Positions 1 to 5,842 of a DNA stretch of 6,418 bases are shown piece by piece. This stretch comes from Azonexus sp. (lineage in GTDB: Bacteria > Pseudomonadota > Gammaproteobacteria > Burkholderiales > Rhodocyclaceae): positions 1-6,418 of the forward strand of contig JAKLLI010000114.1 of assembly GCA_023150195.1 (NCBI GenBank), given 5' to 3'. Position 1 is the stretch's first letter, and the number at the start of each line of letters is the position of its first letter. Made by a program: the position numbers and the translations under genes. Under the pieces are notes generated by a model. It made no database searches, had not been told where the DNA came from, and saw nothing but the letters and a program-made list of their open reading frames with translations.

Positions 1-34
1 AATGCCTGTCGATTGCATCATAACCGCGAGATCA

Positions 35-982
35 ATGGCTCAACAAGCCAACCACGCCCTCCCCGGCGGCCATCAATTAGAGGAATACACCATCGACCGC
101 CAGCTGTCGCTCGGCGGTTTTTCGATCGTCTACCTCGCCAACGACCCCAGCGGTCGCCAGGTCGCCATCAAGGAATACTTGCCGAACAGCCTCGCGCTTC
201 GCGCCAAAGGAGAGATCAAGCCGCTCATCACGGCCGATCATCTGGGCGCCTTCCGCTACGGGATGAAATGCTTTTTTGAAGAAGGTCGGGCGCTGGCCAA
301 GCTGTCTCACCCGAACGTGATTCGCGTGCTGAATTTCTTCCGGGCCAACGAGACGGTCTATATGGTCATGGAGTACGAACATGGCCGCACCCTCCAGGAA
401 TTCATCCAGCGCCGCAAGGGCCTGATGTCCGAACGCTACATGCGCAGCATTTTCACGCGCATGTTGAATGGCCTGAGAGAAGTCCATTCACACAAACTGC
501 TGCATCTCGACATCAAGCCCTCCAATATTTATCTGCGCGCCGACAATTCCCCGGTCCTGATCGATTTTGGTGCCGCACGCCAGACGCTGGCTTCGGATCA
601 GCCCATGCTCAAGCCGATGTACACCCCGGGCTTTGCCTCCCCCGAGCATTACGGCAATCGCAAGGATCTCGGCCCCTGGAGCGATATTTACAGTGTTGGC
701 GCCACGATGTATGCCTGCCTGGCCGGCAATGCGCCCCCGGCCGCCGATGAACGCCTCAAGAAAGACACCCTGACGCCCGCCATGGTGCGCTGGGAAGGCC
801 AGTTTTCCGACCGCCTGCTCGAAATCATCGACTGGTGCCTCAACCTGAACCACTTATATCGTCCGCAAAGCGTGTTCACGCTGCAAAAGGCACTGGTTGC
901 CGAAACTCCCGCGCCGGCCAACAAGCCTGAGCCGGGCTGGATCGGCCGCTTTGTCGAAAAATTCGGGAATCAGCCGCGATGA
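35..982 (+). CDS. Hanks-type serine/threonine protein kinase, soluble
   Basis: Predicted eukaryotic-like Ser/Thr kinase of 315 residues that transfers ATP gamma-phosphate to protein Ser/Thr. Visible motifs: a degenerate glycine loop (L24-S25-L26-G27-G28-F29-S30-I31-V32), the ATP-anchoring Lys46 in VAIKEYLP, the catalytic loop HLDIKPSN with Asp159, Lys161 and Asn164, the metal-binding DFG at 177-179, SPE ending at Glu204, and Asp217 in WSDIYSVG. The HRD arginine is Leu158, so this is a non-RD kinase. No membrane segment or sensor domain follows the kinase fold, so it is probably cytoplasmic. An in-frame ATG at position 2 would add 11 residues. I prefer the ATG at 35 because the protein then begins with a short lead into the kinase fold, as I recall for relatives, but the ribosome site is weak. 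The stop overlaps the start of the phosphatase gene, so the two are probably co-translated. The substrate is unknown. Confidence 0.93.
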   Translation: MAQQANHALPGGHQLEEYTIDRQLSLGGFSIVYLANDPSGRQVAIKEYLPNSLALRAKGEIKPLITADHLGAFRYGMKCFFEEGRALAKLSHPNVIRVLNFFRANETVYMVMEYEHGRTLQEFIQRRKGLMSERYMRSIFTRMLNGLREVHSHKLLHLDIKPSNIYLRADNSPVLIDFGAARQTLASDQPMLKPMYTPGFASPEHYGNRKDLGPWSDIYSVGATMYACLAGNAPPAADERLKKDTLTPAMVRWEGQFSDRLLEIIDWCLNLNHLYRPQSVFTLQKALVAETPAPANKPEPGWIGRFVEKFGNQPR

Positions 983-1896
983 GATTCAGCATTTACCAGG
1001 AAAGCCGGCAAGGTGGCCGGGCCAACAACGAAGACCGCACGACCTACAGTTATTCCCGCGACGCCCTGCTGATGGTGATTGCCGACGGCATGGGCGGCCA
1101 CCACTACGGCGAAGTCGCGGCGCAAATTGCGATCCAGACGCTGGCCGATGGCTTTCAGCGCGAAGCGCGGCCGCTGCTGGCCGACCCTTTCCGCTTTCTG
1201 CAAAAGGGCATGACCAATGCCCATCACTCCATTCTCGACTACGCCGAACGTCATCGCCTCGACGATTCGCCGCGCACCACCTGTGTCGCCTGTATCGTGC
1301 AGGACAACGTCGCTTACTGGGCGCACGCTGGCGATTCCCGTCTCTTCCTCATTCGCGGCGGCAAGGTCATTGCCCAAACCAAAGACCATTCCCGCTTTCA
1401 GTTGCTGATGGAAGAAGGCTTGGTCAGCCCGGCGCAGGCAGCCACGCATCCGGAGCGCAACAAGATTTACAGCTGTCTGGGCAGCCCGACCACGCCGGAA
1501 ATCGACTTTTCCCGAAAAACGCCGCTGGAACACGGCGACGTTGTCCTGCTCTGCACCGACGGCCTGTGGGGCATCACCCCGGGCGAAGAGATGGCCACCG
1601 CACTCAAGGGCAACAACCTGTTGCAAGTGGTCCCCATGCTTCTGTCCCAGGCCGAAACCAAGGCCGGGCCGCGCGGCGATAACCTGTCCGTGGTCGCGGT
1701 GCGCTGGGAGGAAAGCTATGTCGAAGAAAGCAGTACGGCGATCTCGACGCAGACCATGACCCAGGACGAAGTCACCACCAAGCTGGACGAATTCGGCCGC
1801 AACCCGGCCTATCGCAGCGATCTGTCCGACGACGAAATCGAGCAGGCCATCGAGGAAATTCGCGCGGCCATCGACAAATACACCCCCCGCAAATAA
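979..1896 (+). CDS. PP2C-family (PPM) serine/threonine protein phosphatase
   Basis: Predicted metal-dependent protein phosphatase of 305 residues, likely reversing the work of the adjoining kinase. PP2C motifs appear in order: R14-x-x-N17-E18-D19, DGMGG at 36-40 (Asp36 a metal ligand), a WAHAGDSR block near residues 114-121, CTDGLWG with Asp194, and the terminal DN pair Asp234-Asn235 in DNLSVVAVRW. The metal-ligand positions are intact, so I expect an active enzyme. The catalytic domain ends near residue 243. A tail of about 60 residues follows: a Ser/Thr-dense stretch (251-267), then an acidic, helix-prone end. The ATG overlaps the kinase stop as ATGA with no strong ribosome site of its own, which suggests translational coupling. 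It resembles stand-alone bacterial PP2C enzymes such as Stp or PppA; I saw no type VI secretion genes here. Confidence 0.94.
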   Translation: MRFSIYQESRQGGRANNEDRTTYSYSRDALLMVIADGMGGHHYGEVAAQIAIQTLADGFQREARPLLADPFRFLQKGMTNAHHSILDYAERHRLDDSPRTTCVACIVQDNVAYWAHAGDSRLFLIRGGKVIAQTKDHSRFQLLMEEGLVSPAQAATHPERNKIYSCLGSPTTPEIDFSRKTPLEHGDVVLLCTDGLWGITPGEEMATALKGNNLLQVVPMLLSQAETKAGPRGDNLSVVAVRWEESYVEESSTAISTQTMTQDEVTTKLDEFGRNPAYRSDLSDDEIEQAIEEIRAAIDKYTPRK

Positions 1897-1905
1897 GGAA
1901 GTTTC

Positions 1906-2622
1906 ATGCGACCCAGCCAACGCCAGCCGGACCAGCTCCGCGCCGTCCGTATCACCCGCAATTTCACCCGTCACGCCGAGGGCTCGGTGTTGATCGAAAT
2001 GGGCGACACGCGCGTACTGTGCACCGCTTCCGTCGAAGAAAACCTGCCGCCTTTCCTGCGGGGTAAAGGCCAGGGCTGGGTGACTGCCGAATACGGCATG
2101 CTGCCGCGCGCCACGCACACCCGCAGCGCCCGCGAGGCAGCCAAAGGCAAGCAAACGGGCCGCACCCAGGAAATCCAGCGCCTGATCGGTCGCAGCCTGC
2201 GTGCCGTCACCGATTTGAAGGCGCTCGGCGAACGCCAGATCACCCTCGACTGCGATGTCCTGCAAGCCGATGGCGGCACGCGCTGCGCGTCCATCACCGG
2301 TGCGTGGATCGCGCTCTACGAGGCCTGCGAGAAATTGGTGCAAGCCGGCAAGTTGACCGCAAACCCCGTCAAGGACCACGTCGCCGCCATCTCGGTGGGC
2401 ATTTTCGAAGGCAGCCCGGTCCTCGACCTCGACTACCCCGAAGACTCCAACTGCGATACCGACATGAACGTGATCATGACCGGCCAGGGCGGCATCGTCG
2501 AAGTGCAGGGCACTGCCGAAGGCGAACCCTTCAGCCGCGAGCAGATGAACATGCTGATGGATCTCGCGCAGATGGGTATCCGCCAACTGGTCGCCGAACA
2601 GCAAAGCGCGCTGGCCGGCTGA
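1906..2622 (+). CDS. rph: Ribonuclease PH
   Basis: Phosphorolytic 3'-to-5' exoribonuclease that trims tRNA 3' ends and other structured RNAs, using phosphate and releasing nucleoside diphosphates. The 238-residue length is normal for the family, whose members form a hexameric ring. Family landmarks fall at the expected numbers: Arg86 in [18 protein letters not shown], Arg126 in LQADGGTR, and the Asp180/Asp186 pair in [13 protein letters not shown]. The N-terminal RPSxRxxDQLR signature is present. A good ribosome site, AAGGAAG at 1895-1901, partly overlaps the stop of the phosphatase gene and sits 4 nt before the ATG. The 9-nt gap places rph in one transcript with the kinase and phosphatase, and a strong terminator follows it. 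Nothing in the sequence suggests loss of function. Confidence 0.98.
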   Translation: MRPSQRQPDQLRAVRITRNFTRHAEGSVLIEMGDTRVLCTASVEENLPPFLRGKGQGWVTAEYGMLPRATHTRSAREAAKGKQTGRTQEIQRLIGRSLRAVTDLKALGERQITLDCDVLQADGGTRCASITGAWIALYEACEKLVQAGKLTANPVKDHVAAISVGIFEGSPVLDLDYPEDSNCDTDMNVIMTGQGGIVEVQGTAEGEPFSREQMNMLMDLAQMGIRQLVAEQQSALAG

Positions 2623-2635
2623 ACCGTTTTTTGCG

Positions 2636-2670
2636 AAATCCTGCGGTCGACCGCAGGATTTTTTCTTTTT
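2636..2670 (+). terminator. Intrinsic terminator after rph
   Basis: A perfect 26-nt palindrome spans 2636-2661, centred between 2648 and 2649, with arms AAATCCTGCGGTC and GACCGCAGGATTT. It is followed by a T-rich run (T6, C, T5) ending at 2670. It begins 14 nt after the rph stop. The T-tract lies on the plus-strand side, so it should end transcripts coming from the kinase-phosphatase-rph group. The minus-strand reading has only three Ts after the stem, so it is unlikely to work equally in both directions. Confidence 0.9.
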
Positions 2671-2693
2671 CAGACGCCCGGATTGGACTCGCC

Positions 2694-3293
2694 ATGCAAA
2701 AACTCGTCCTCGCCTCGAACAACGCCAAGAAGATGAAGGAGCTCAACGCCCTGCTCGCGCCGCTCGGCTTTGAAGTCATCCCGCAAGGACAGCTCGGCAT
2801 CCCGGAAGCGGAAGAACCGCACGCCACCTTCGTCGAAAACGCGCTGGCCAAGGCCCGCCACGCCGCCCAGCACAGCGGCCTGCCGGCGCTGGCCGATGAC
2901 TCCGGCCTGTGCGTCAAGGCGCTCGGCGGCGCCCCCGGCGTGATTTCCGCCCGTTATGCGCAAACCTCGCCCGACGAACCCAAATCGGATGCCCGCAACA
3001 ACGAAAAACTGCTCGCCGACTTGCACGGCCAAGCGGACCGCCGCGCCCATTTTGTCAGTTGCCTCGTCCTCTGCCGCAGCGCCAACGACCCGCAGCCCAT
3101 CATTGCGGAAGGCAACTGGCATGGCGAAATTGTGGACGACTATCGCGGCGATGGCGGCTTCGGCTACGACCCCTTGTTCTTCGTCCCGGAATTCGGCAAA
3201 ACCGCCGCCGAACTCGAAGCCGACACGAAAAACCGCGTCTCGCATCGGGGTCAGGCGATGCAGCAACTGATTCAACGCTTGCCAGAACTCTGA
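2694..3293 (+). CDS. rdgB: dITP/XTP pyrophosphatase (RdgB/HAM1 family)
   Basis: House-cleaning nucleotide pyrophosphatase that hydrolyses dITP, ITP and XTP to monophosphates, keeping deaminated purines out of DNA and RNA. The 199-residue length is typical. Motifs: LASNNAKK at the N-terminus (substrate phosphate binding), ENAxxKAR, ADDSGL with Asp68-Asp69 (Asp69 aligns with the catalytic base of E. coli RdgB), GGAPGVxSARYA, GDGGFGYDPLFF and the C-terminal SHRGQA. The ATG at 2694 gives the canonical MQKLVLAS start; upstream in-frame codons run back through the terminator and rph. There is no clear ribosome site. The gene starts 24 nt after the T-tract of the rph terminator, so it depends on readthrough or on a short promoter I could not identify. 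hemW follows after 2 nt, the same pairing as in E. coli. Confidence 0.97.
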   Translation: MQKLVLASNNAKKMKELNALLAPLGFEVIPQGQLGIPEAEEPHATFVENALAKARHAAQHSGLPALADDSGLCVKALGGAPGVISARYAQTSPDEPKSDARNNEKLLADLHGQADRRAHFVSCLVLCRSANDPQPIIAEGNWHGEIVDDYRGDGGFGYDPLFFVPEFGKTAAELEADTKNRVSHRGQAMQQLIQRLPEL

Positions 3294-3295
3294 AC

Positions 3296-4504
3296 GTGGC
3301 CAAGACCATCCCGATTTTTGCCGAAACCCCGCGGTCGACCGTGCAAAACCCCGAAAATCCGCTCGAGTTCCGCAAGTCCCCGGTCCTCTCGCTCTACGTC
3401 CATATCCCGTGGTGCGTGCGCAAGTGTCCGTATTGCGATTTCAATTCGCACGAAGCGGGAGCGGGTTTTAACGAGCGCGAGTACGTCGACGCGCTGATTG
3501 CCGACCTGCAATCCGCCCTCCCGCTGATCTGGGGCCGACCGGTTCACACGGTGTTCTTCGGCGGTGGCACGCCCAGCCTGCTGTCACCGGGGGCCGTCGA
3601 CGAACTGATCGGCGCCTTCCGGGCTTTGGCCATGCTGTCGCCGGAAGCCGAAATCACGCTGGAAGCCAACCCCGGCACGGTCGAGGCGGAGAAGTTTGCG
3701 GGCTTCCGTGCCGCCGGGGTCAATCGCCTTTCCCTTGGCATCCAGAGTTTCAACGACGAACACCTCAAAGCACTGGGCCGCATTCACGGCAGCGCTGACG
3801 CGAAGCGTGCGGCGCAGCTGGCTGCCGAGCATTTCGAGCGCTTCAATCTCGACCTGATGTACGGCCTGCCGAATCAAACGCTAGCGCAAGCGCTCGCCGA
3901 CATCGACACCGCGCTGTCCTTCGCGCCGCCGCACCTCTCCTGCTACCAGCTGACGCTGGAGCCAAACACGCACTTCGCCGCCTTCCCGCCCGACCTGCCC
4001 GAAGGCGACCTGTGCGCCGACATGCAGGACGCCATCGAGACCAAGCTGGCCGCCGCTGGCTATGCCAACTACGAGACCTCGGCCTTTGCCCAAGCGGGCC
4101 GCCAATGCCTGCATAACCTCAATTACTGGCATTTTGGCGACTATCTCGGCATCGGCGCCGGCGCCCATTCCAAGCTGACGCTGCACGACCGCGTGTTGCG
4201 CCAGATGCGCCACAAGCATCCCAAAGCCTATTTGGACGCCATCCGTGCCGGCCAGCCGATTCAGGAAGCCCACGACATCGCCGCCGCAGAATTGTCCTTC
4301 GAATTCATGATGAACGCGCTGCGCCTGAGTGAAGGCTTTGCCCCCACGCTCTTCGAATTGCGCACTTCCCGGCCGTTGACCGTGATCCTGCCGCAATTGA
4401 AGGCCGCCGCAGCGGAAGGGCTGCTCACCCTGAGCGCGGAAAAAATTGCGCCGACCGCAAAGGGCCGGCGCTTTCTGAACGTGCTGCTGGAACGCTTTCT
4501 CTAA
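3296..4504 (+). CDS. hemW: Radical SAM haem chaperone HemW
   Basis: HemW-type radical SAM protein, long annotated as an oxygen-independent coproporphyrinogen III oxidase but known as a haem-binding chaperone for respiratory enzymes. The cluster motif is C40-x3-C44-x2-C47 in WCVRKCPYCDF. The next residues are DFNSH, without the fourth Cys found in true HemN. Other marks are FFGGGTPS (Gly89-Ser94), SLGIQSF, NLDLMYGLPNQT, and HNLNYW (273-278) running into GIGAGAHS. A C-terminal HemN-type domain is present. Length is 402 residues with the GTG start at 3296, 2 nt after the rdgB stop. A second in-frame GTG at 3341 would give 387. No in-frame ATG lies between the rdgB stop and the Cys motif, and an upstream ATG at 2909 would bury 129 residues inside rdgB. 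No clear ribosome site is seen, fitting translational coupling to rdgB. Function is secure; the start is less so. Confidence 0.95.
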   Translation: MAKTIPIFAETPRSTVQNPENPLEFRKSPVLSLYVHIPWCVRKCPYCDFNSHEAGAGFNEREYVDALIADLQSALPLIWGRPVHTVFFGGGTPSLLSPGAVDELIGAFRALAMLSPEAEITLEANPGTVEAEKFAGFRAAGVNRLSLGIQSFNDEHLKALGRIHGSADAKRAAQLAAEHFERFNLDLMYGLPNQTLAQALADIDTALSFAPPHLSCYQLTLEPNTHFAAFPPDLPEGDLCADMQDAIETKLAAAGYANYETSAFAQAGRQCLHNLNYWHFGDYLGIGAGAHSKLTLHDRVLRQMRHKHPKAYLDAIRAGQPIQEAHDIAAAELSFEFMMNALRLSEGFAPTLFELRTSRPLTVILPQLKAAAAEGLLTLSAEKIAPTAKGRRFLNVLLERFL

Positions 4505-4527
4505 CGCGGCCCGGCTGCGGCGGCGGC

Positions 4528-5193
4528 TTAACGGCCGCCTTCGCTGACAAAGATTTCGACGCGCCGGTTTTTTGCCCGCCCTGCCGCACTGCCGTTATCG
4601 GCAATTGGCTCATGCGAACCGCGACCATCAATGGCAATGCGGCTGGGCGCCACACCACGCGACACCAGATAATCCCGCGTAGACGCCGCACGATTCACCG
4701 ACAGCGGATTGTTGACCGCATCGCTGCCAACGTTATCGGTGTGTCCGACCACACGCACCTGGGTGACCGGGTGCTGATTGAGCGTGCTCGCAAAACGATC
4801 CAGCACCGCGTGGAGGCCCGGCTTGATGTCGTAGCGCCCGGAATCGAACGAGACATCGCTGGGAATTTCCAGCTTCAGTTCGTTATCCGCCGTCTGCGTC
4901 ACACCAATGCCCGTGCCCGCGGTGGCCTGCTCCATCGCCGCCTTCTGTTCCGCCATGTGGCGCGACCACAAATAACCGCCACCGGCACCCAAAGCGGCAC
5001 CAATGGCCGCACCCGTCGCCGCGCTTTTGCCTTTGTTGCCACCCGCGGTGACACCGCCCAGCACCGCCCCGGCGACAGCGCCAATCGCCGCGCCCGTGGC
5101 GGTTGTCCGTTGGCCTTCGTCCATGCTGGCGCAACCAGCCAACAGGCTCCCCGCCGCCAGCGCGGCGATCCAGCGTGTACCTTGAGTTTTCAT
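4528..5193 (-). CDS. YiaD-like outer-membrane lipoprotein with glycine zipper and OmpA domain
   Basis: Predicted 221-residue lipoprotein that probably links the outer membrane to peptidoglycan. The signal peptide ends in the lipobox LLAGC with Cys21 as the lipidation site; the next residue is Ala rather than Asp, consistent with outer-membrane sorting. Two glycine-zipper stretches (about 33-52 and 60-73) could pack as membrane helices. The C-terminal half is an OmpA-like peptidoglycan-binding domain: VVGHTDNVG with Asp153, LSVNRA with Arg168 (15 residues apart, the spacing expected of the ligand-binding Asp/Arg pair), and AGRAKNRRVEI near the end. The layout, including a GTGIGVTQ segment before the OmpA domain, matches E. 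coli YiaD as I recall it. An ATG 6 nt upstream (5199) abuts the ribosome site, so the ATG at 5193 is preferred. It follows yidB on the same strand and its stop faces hemW across 23 nt. Confidence 0.93.
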   Translation of the reverse strand: MKTQGTRWIAALAAGSLLAGCASMDEGQRTTATGAAIGAVAGAVLGGVTAGGNKGKSAATGAAIGAALGAGGGYLWSRHMAEQKAAMEQATAGTGIGVTQTADNELKLEIPSDVSFDSGRYDIKPGLHAVLDRFASTLNQHPVTQVRVVGHTDNVGSDAVNNPLSVNRAASTRDYLVSRGVAPSRIAIDGRGSHEPIADNGSAAGRAKNRRVEIFVSEGGR

Positions 5194-5199
5194 GCGCAT

Positions 5200-5205
5200 C
5201 TCCTT
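5200..5205 (-). promoter_or_regulatory. Ribosome binding site that decides the lipoprotein start
   Basis: The minus strand reads AAGGAG immediately before ATGCGCATG. The first ATG (5199-5197) has zero spacing, while the second (5193-5191) has an ideal 6-nt spacing. This supports initiation at 5193 and a signal peptide starting MKTQGTRW. Confidence 0.8.
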
Positions 5206-5219
5206 GATTCAGGCAGCAA

Positions 5220-5630
5220 TCAACCGAACAATCCGCCCTTTTTGAGCATGCCCAAGCCTTGGGCAAGCAAATCCCCACCTTGCGGCAACTGGCCATTGGG
5301 GGTCAGTTGATCGACCAACCCGGGCAGAAAATCGGCCAGCCCGTTGGACACCTCCTGCGGCGCCACACCCGCCTGCCCCGCCAGCTTGCCGAGGAAATCA
5401 CTCCCCAGCACCGCGCTCAACTGATCGCCCGACACGGGCAGGTTCTTGCCGGTCGACACCCAGGAATTGACGATTTCGCCCAGCCCCCCCTGCTGAAAGG
5501 CCTGCACCAGCCCGCCAAGGCCGCCCGGATACTGATTGACCAACTGCATGGCCATGTCTGCCAGCCCGTTACCCTTGCCGCCGAGTGCATTGGCGGCCAG
5601 CCCGCCGACTACCTGATCGAGAAGACCCAT
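5220..5630 (-). CDS. yidB: YidB family protein (DUF937)
   Basis: 136-residue protein of the YidB/DUF937 family, whose biochemical role is not established. Matching marks are the MGLLDQVVGG start, the GGLGEIVNSWVSTGKN block (YidB GLGAILSTWLS-like), the VSGDQLSAVLG segment, the ADFLPGLVDQLTPNGQLP segment, and the short hydrophobic end LKKGGLFG. Gly and Leu are abundant and there is no signal peptide or clear transmembrane helix, so it is probably cytoplasmic. The start at 5630 is supported by CAGGAG with a 6-nt spacer on the minus strand. The lipoprotein gene begins 26 nt after the stop, so the two are probably one transcript. The promoter must lie in the region shared with the divergent nemR gene, but I found no convincing -35/-10 pair for it. 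Confidence 0.92.
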   Translation of the reverse strand: MGLLDQVVGGLAANALGGKGNGLADMAMQLVNQYPGGLGGLVQAFQQGGLGEIVNSWVSTGKNLPVSGDQLSAVLGSDFLGKLAGQAGVAPQEVSNGLADFLPGLVDQLTPNGQLPQGGDLLAQGLGMLKKGGLFG

Positions 5631-5741
5631 GATTCGCTCCTGAGGGGAAAGAGGCCATCGTACCGGCGTGGGGAGGGAGGTGGGTTAAGAATTGTGACGG
5701 GAAGATTGGGCCAACAGGAAGCAGCAATGTTTACACCTAAT

Positions 5742-5794
5742 GGACTGCTCGTCGGCCTTAGAACAGAGCTCAACACAAGGCCGACGAGCAGTCC
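5742..5794. repeat. Perfect 18-bp inverted repeat with 17-nt loop
   Basis: Left arm GGACTGCTCGTCGGCCTT (5742-5759) and right arm AAGGCCGACGAGCAGTCC (5777-5794) are exact reverse complements. The loop is AGAACAGAGCTCAACAC (5760-5776). The flanks do not extend the pairing. Neither strand has a T-tract after the stem, so it is not a standard intrinsic terminator. Each arm contains the 11-mer GACGAGCAGTC, or its complement, which differs at one position from the core of the neighbouring operator. Options are a cluster of regulator sites, a stable leader hairpin, or a REP- or MITE-like element. The sequence alone does not settle which. Confidence 0.9.
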
Positions 5795-5805
5795 CCCACA
5801 AATAC

Positions 5806-5820
5806 TAGACGACCAGTCTA
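5806..5820 (+). promoter_or_regulatory. Putative NemR operator (TAGAC-N5-GTCTA)
   Basis: The 15-nt element TAGACGACCAGTCTA is a perfect inverted repeat of TAGAC with a 5-nt spacer, ending 22 nt before the nemR ATG. The size, symmetry and position are typical of an operator for a self-regulating TetR-family protein. Its right half overlaps TCTAAT (5817-5822), which matches the -10 consensus at five of six positions. The -35 region about 16 nt upstream (CCCACA, 5795-5800) is poor. If that -10 is used, the message would have a leader of only about a dozen bases, fitting the absence of a ribosome site before the ATG. Repression by blocking polymerase is the inferred mechanism. Confidence 0.7.
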
Positions 5821-5842
5821 ATCAAGCGCACAATCCCACCCC

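Larger units (their letters stand above)
5631..5842. other. Divergent intergenic region between yidB and nemR
   Basis: A 212-nt gap between divergently transcribed genes, the only sizeable non-coding stretch in the window. From left to right it holds the yidB ribosome site, a G-rich run on the plus strand at 5670-5684, a less GC-rich stretch around 5685-5741, the 18-bp inverted repeat (5742-5794) and the TAGAC-N5-GTCTA operator (5806-5820). I see no small gene with a credible start and ribosome site in it. Confidence 0.85.

Noticed and set aside
2..34. ATG at position 2 as the kinase start.
   Set aside because: The extra 11 residues precede a more typical short N-terminus beginning at the ATG at 35. 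The upstream sequence is outside the window, so this is a preference and not proof.
970..2604. Long open frame (544 codons) on the minus strand opposite the phosphatase and rph genes.
   Set aside because: It covers two unmistakable plus-strand genes with all family motifs. Its own translation shows no recognisable domain and is the repetitive Gly/Ala/His/Asp mix typical of GC-rich antisense frames.
2909..3295. Upstream in-frame extension of hemW beginning at an ATG inside rdgB.
   Set aside because: It would add 129 Arg-rich residues with no HemW similarity, fully overlapping rdgB in another frame.
3331..3341. Second copy of GCGGTCGACCG, the core of the rph terminator palindrome, in the hemW 5' coding region.
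   Set aside because: The match is 11 nt in GC-rich DNA, the symmetry does not extend and there is no T-tract. Probably coincidence.
4522..4539. GGCGGC-TTAACG-GCCGCC hairpin at the hemW/lipoprotein convergent junction as a bidirectional terminator.
   Set aside because: The stem is only 6 bp in GC-rich sequence, no T-tract follows on either strand, and it overlaps the lipoprotein stop codon. A weak role cannot be excluded.
4612..5310. Plus-strand open frame of 232 codons opposite the OmpA-domain lipoprotein.
   Set aside because: Low-complexity Arg/Ala-rich translation; the minus strand has a lipobox, a glycine zipper, an OmpA domain and a ribosome site.
5742..5794. The inverted repeat as an integron attC site, because GCTCAAC in the loop fits RYYYAAC.
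   Set aside because: No partner GTTRRRY core sits at the right place, the arms are a perfect duplex without the bulged bases of attC sites, and no integrase or cassette is present.
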